From assembly GCA_020635255.1 (NCBI GenBank), contig JACKAC010000001.1, positions 1,465,501 through 1,529,500 of the forward strand: a DNA stretch of 64,000 nt. Reading direction: 5' to 3'. Under the pieces are notes generated by a model. That model did not search any database. It worked only from the letters and a program-made list of their open reading frames with translations, and had not been told where the DNA came from. The translations under genes were made by a program, and so were the position numbers. Below, one piece after another: positions 63,160-64,000 of this stretch. Source of the DNA: Ignavibacteriales bacterium. GTDB lineage: Bacteria > Bacteroidota > Ignavibacteria > Tepidaquicellales > Tepidaquicellaceae. Position 1 is the first letter of the stretch; every line of letters starts with the position of its first letter.

Positions 63160-64000
63160 ATGAAAACTATATTTGTAAAAACACCGCGGTTTGAGGTTCC
63201 GCTGGCAATGCAGAACCTATTTTATGATAAACCAGTTATTCACCCGAACTGGAAAGACTTCGCAAGCAAAAAGCTTGGTACGGAATTTTTCCAGATTGCA
63301 AACGGGACTTATAATTCGCCTGTACTTTGGGGAATAATCTCCGACGGAATCGGTGAAATTGATATTGACTCAAGCTTTGAAGAATGTATCACAAGATTTA
63401 GAGAAATGCCGGTGAGAGGTTTTCAGTATAATATACTCGAAGGCATACTTCATAACGGAGAAACAGCAGATCTTCTCATTACTGAAAAAATAACTCTCAA
63501 AGAAAGTCTTTCCGTTGTAAAGAGAAACAAACTCGAATGGCTTGCATATATTGGTCTTTATCCATATGACAACAGAGCGAGCATTGTCAAAGCCTTAAAC
63601 CATTTAATCCATCAGCCGGAACAGTTCATGGATACTATAGCCAAACTTTTTACGATATTCTGGGAAAGGGTTTTTAGTGAAACATGGAAAAGAATGGAAA
63701 GCGCCCTCGATAATTCCATAGATTCGCACAAGAGATTATTTTCATCGCTTAGTTTCGAAGAATTTGCAAAAGAAGTTAATTTAAAAATTAAGGTCGATGA
63801 GAAGAAAAGGACACTTGAAGGAATGCGGGGAGGATATAAACTAGGCTTTGACAGTATTACCGACTGTTACTTTATTCCATCCGTTTTTAACGACAAAAAA
63901 TTCTGGACGAATTTCAAGACAAAGAACAATAAGTGCAAAATATATATCCCTTATTTTGATCACCGTATATCGCTCGACAATACCGGTACCGACCTTTTAG
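63160..64000 (+). CDS. Regulator-like protein (DUF5937/ArsR-type N-terminal region), truncated at the window edge
   Basis: The frame is open from the ATG at 63160 to the window end (280 codons, no stop). The segment AKLFTIFWERVFSETWKRMESALDN (about 164-188), then LDFDSITDCYFIPSVF-like sequence at 228-245, resembles the DUF5937 region found before an ArsR-type winged helix in many regulators. The DNA-binding domain would lie beyond the window, so this is a tentative family call. A conserved-looking start (FEVPLAMQNLFYDKPVIHPNW) supports the ATG. Inverted repeats overlap its leader, and it faces the beta-helix protein gene. Confidence 0.5.
   Translation, partial: MKTIFVKTPRFEVPLAMQNLFYDKPVIHPNWKDFASKKLGTEFFQIANGTYNSPVLWGIISDGIGEIDIDSSFEECITRFREMPVRGFQYNILEGILHNGETADLLITEKITLKESLSVVKRNKLEWLAYIGLYPYDNRASIVKALNHLIHQPEQFMDTIAKLFTIFWERVFSETWKRMESALDNSIDSHKRLFSSLSFEEFAKEVNLKIKVDEKKRTLEGMRGGYKLGFDSITDCYFIPSVFNDKKFWTNFKTKNNKCKIYIPYFDHRISLDNTGTDLL

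Overview
The window is ordinary chromosome from a member of the Bacteroidota/Chlorobiota assemblage, most likely the class Ignavibacteria. This placement is inferred from several signals. Five secreted proteins end in a type IX secretion (T9SS) C-terminal domain with the NYPNPFNP signature. There is a vitamin B12 locus with a BtuB receptor and a BtuG-like propeller lipoprotein. The B12 leader has a Bacteroidota-type promoter (TTTG, 20-bp spacer, TAnnTTTG). There is also a serine-palmitoyltransferase-like enzyme, and YbeY carries the GYxD variant of its zinc motif. No rRNA, tRNA, CRISPR array, insertion sequence or prophage was seen.

Layout. 1-3000: start of anmK, then a partner-switching module (STAS antagonist, kinase-like anti-sigma factor, GAF-GAF-PP2C phosphatase). 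3000-10000 (minus): a long run of T9SS propeller protein, T9SS propeller protein, AtuA C-domain protein, prfB with a programmed +1 frameshift, lolC/E-like permease, menG and rpsR. 10000-13500: type III polyketide synthase with an isoprenylcysteine-methyltransferase-like partner, facing a Tat-exported amine oxidase and an ArsC-like reductase. 13500-18100 (minus): cspA with a structured leader, then an unknown gene, ybeY (without an ATG/GTG/TTG start), topA and xerC. 18200-24300 (minus): cobalamin riboswitch, btuB, cobO and btuG-like gene, followed by a JAMM/JAB peptidase gene, an E2-like ubiquitin-conjugating-fold gene and a gamma carbonic anhydrase gene.

24300-29800: a lipoprotein, a serine-palmitoyltransferase-like enzyme facing an SDR epimerase, argS, and two tandem TonB-C-domain proteins with near-copy terminators. 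29800-34900: a 1683-residue alpha-2-macroglobulin. 35000-39900: DUF2461 protein, alpha/beta hydrolase, nhaA, TIGR01777 epimerase and an APH-fold kinase. 39900-45800 (minus): a MacAB-TolC-like efflux operon with two permeases. 46000-47200: queD and a SpoU rRNA methyltransferase. 47200-53000: three more T9SS cargo proteins. 53000-59850 (minus): pgsA-pgpA-cinA, thiolase, two small exported proteins and acs. 60000-64000: a 960-residue parallel beta-helix protein with no visible export signal, facing a truncated regulator-like gene; two inverted repeats lie between them.

The least conventional parts are the paired E2-like and JAMM genes with no E1 or ubiquitin-like gene beside them, the hairpin that places the JAMM start codon in its loop, and the interleaved helices (candidate pseudoknot) in the cspA leader.
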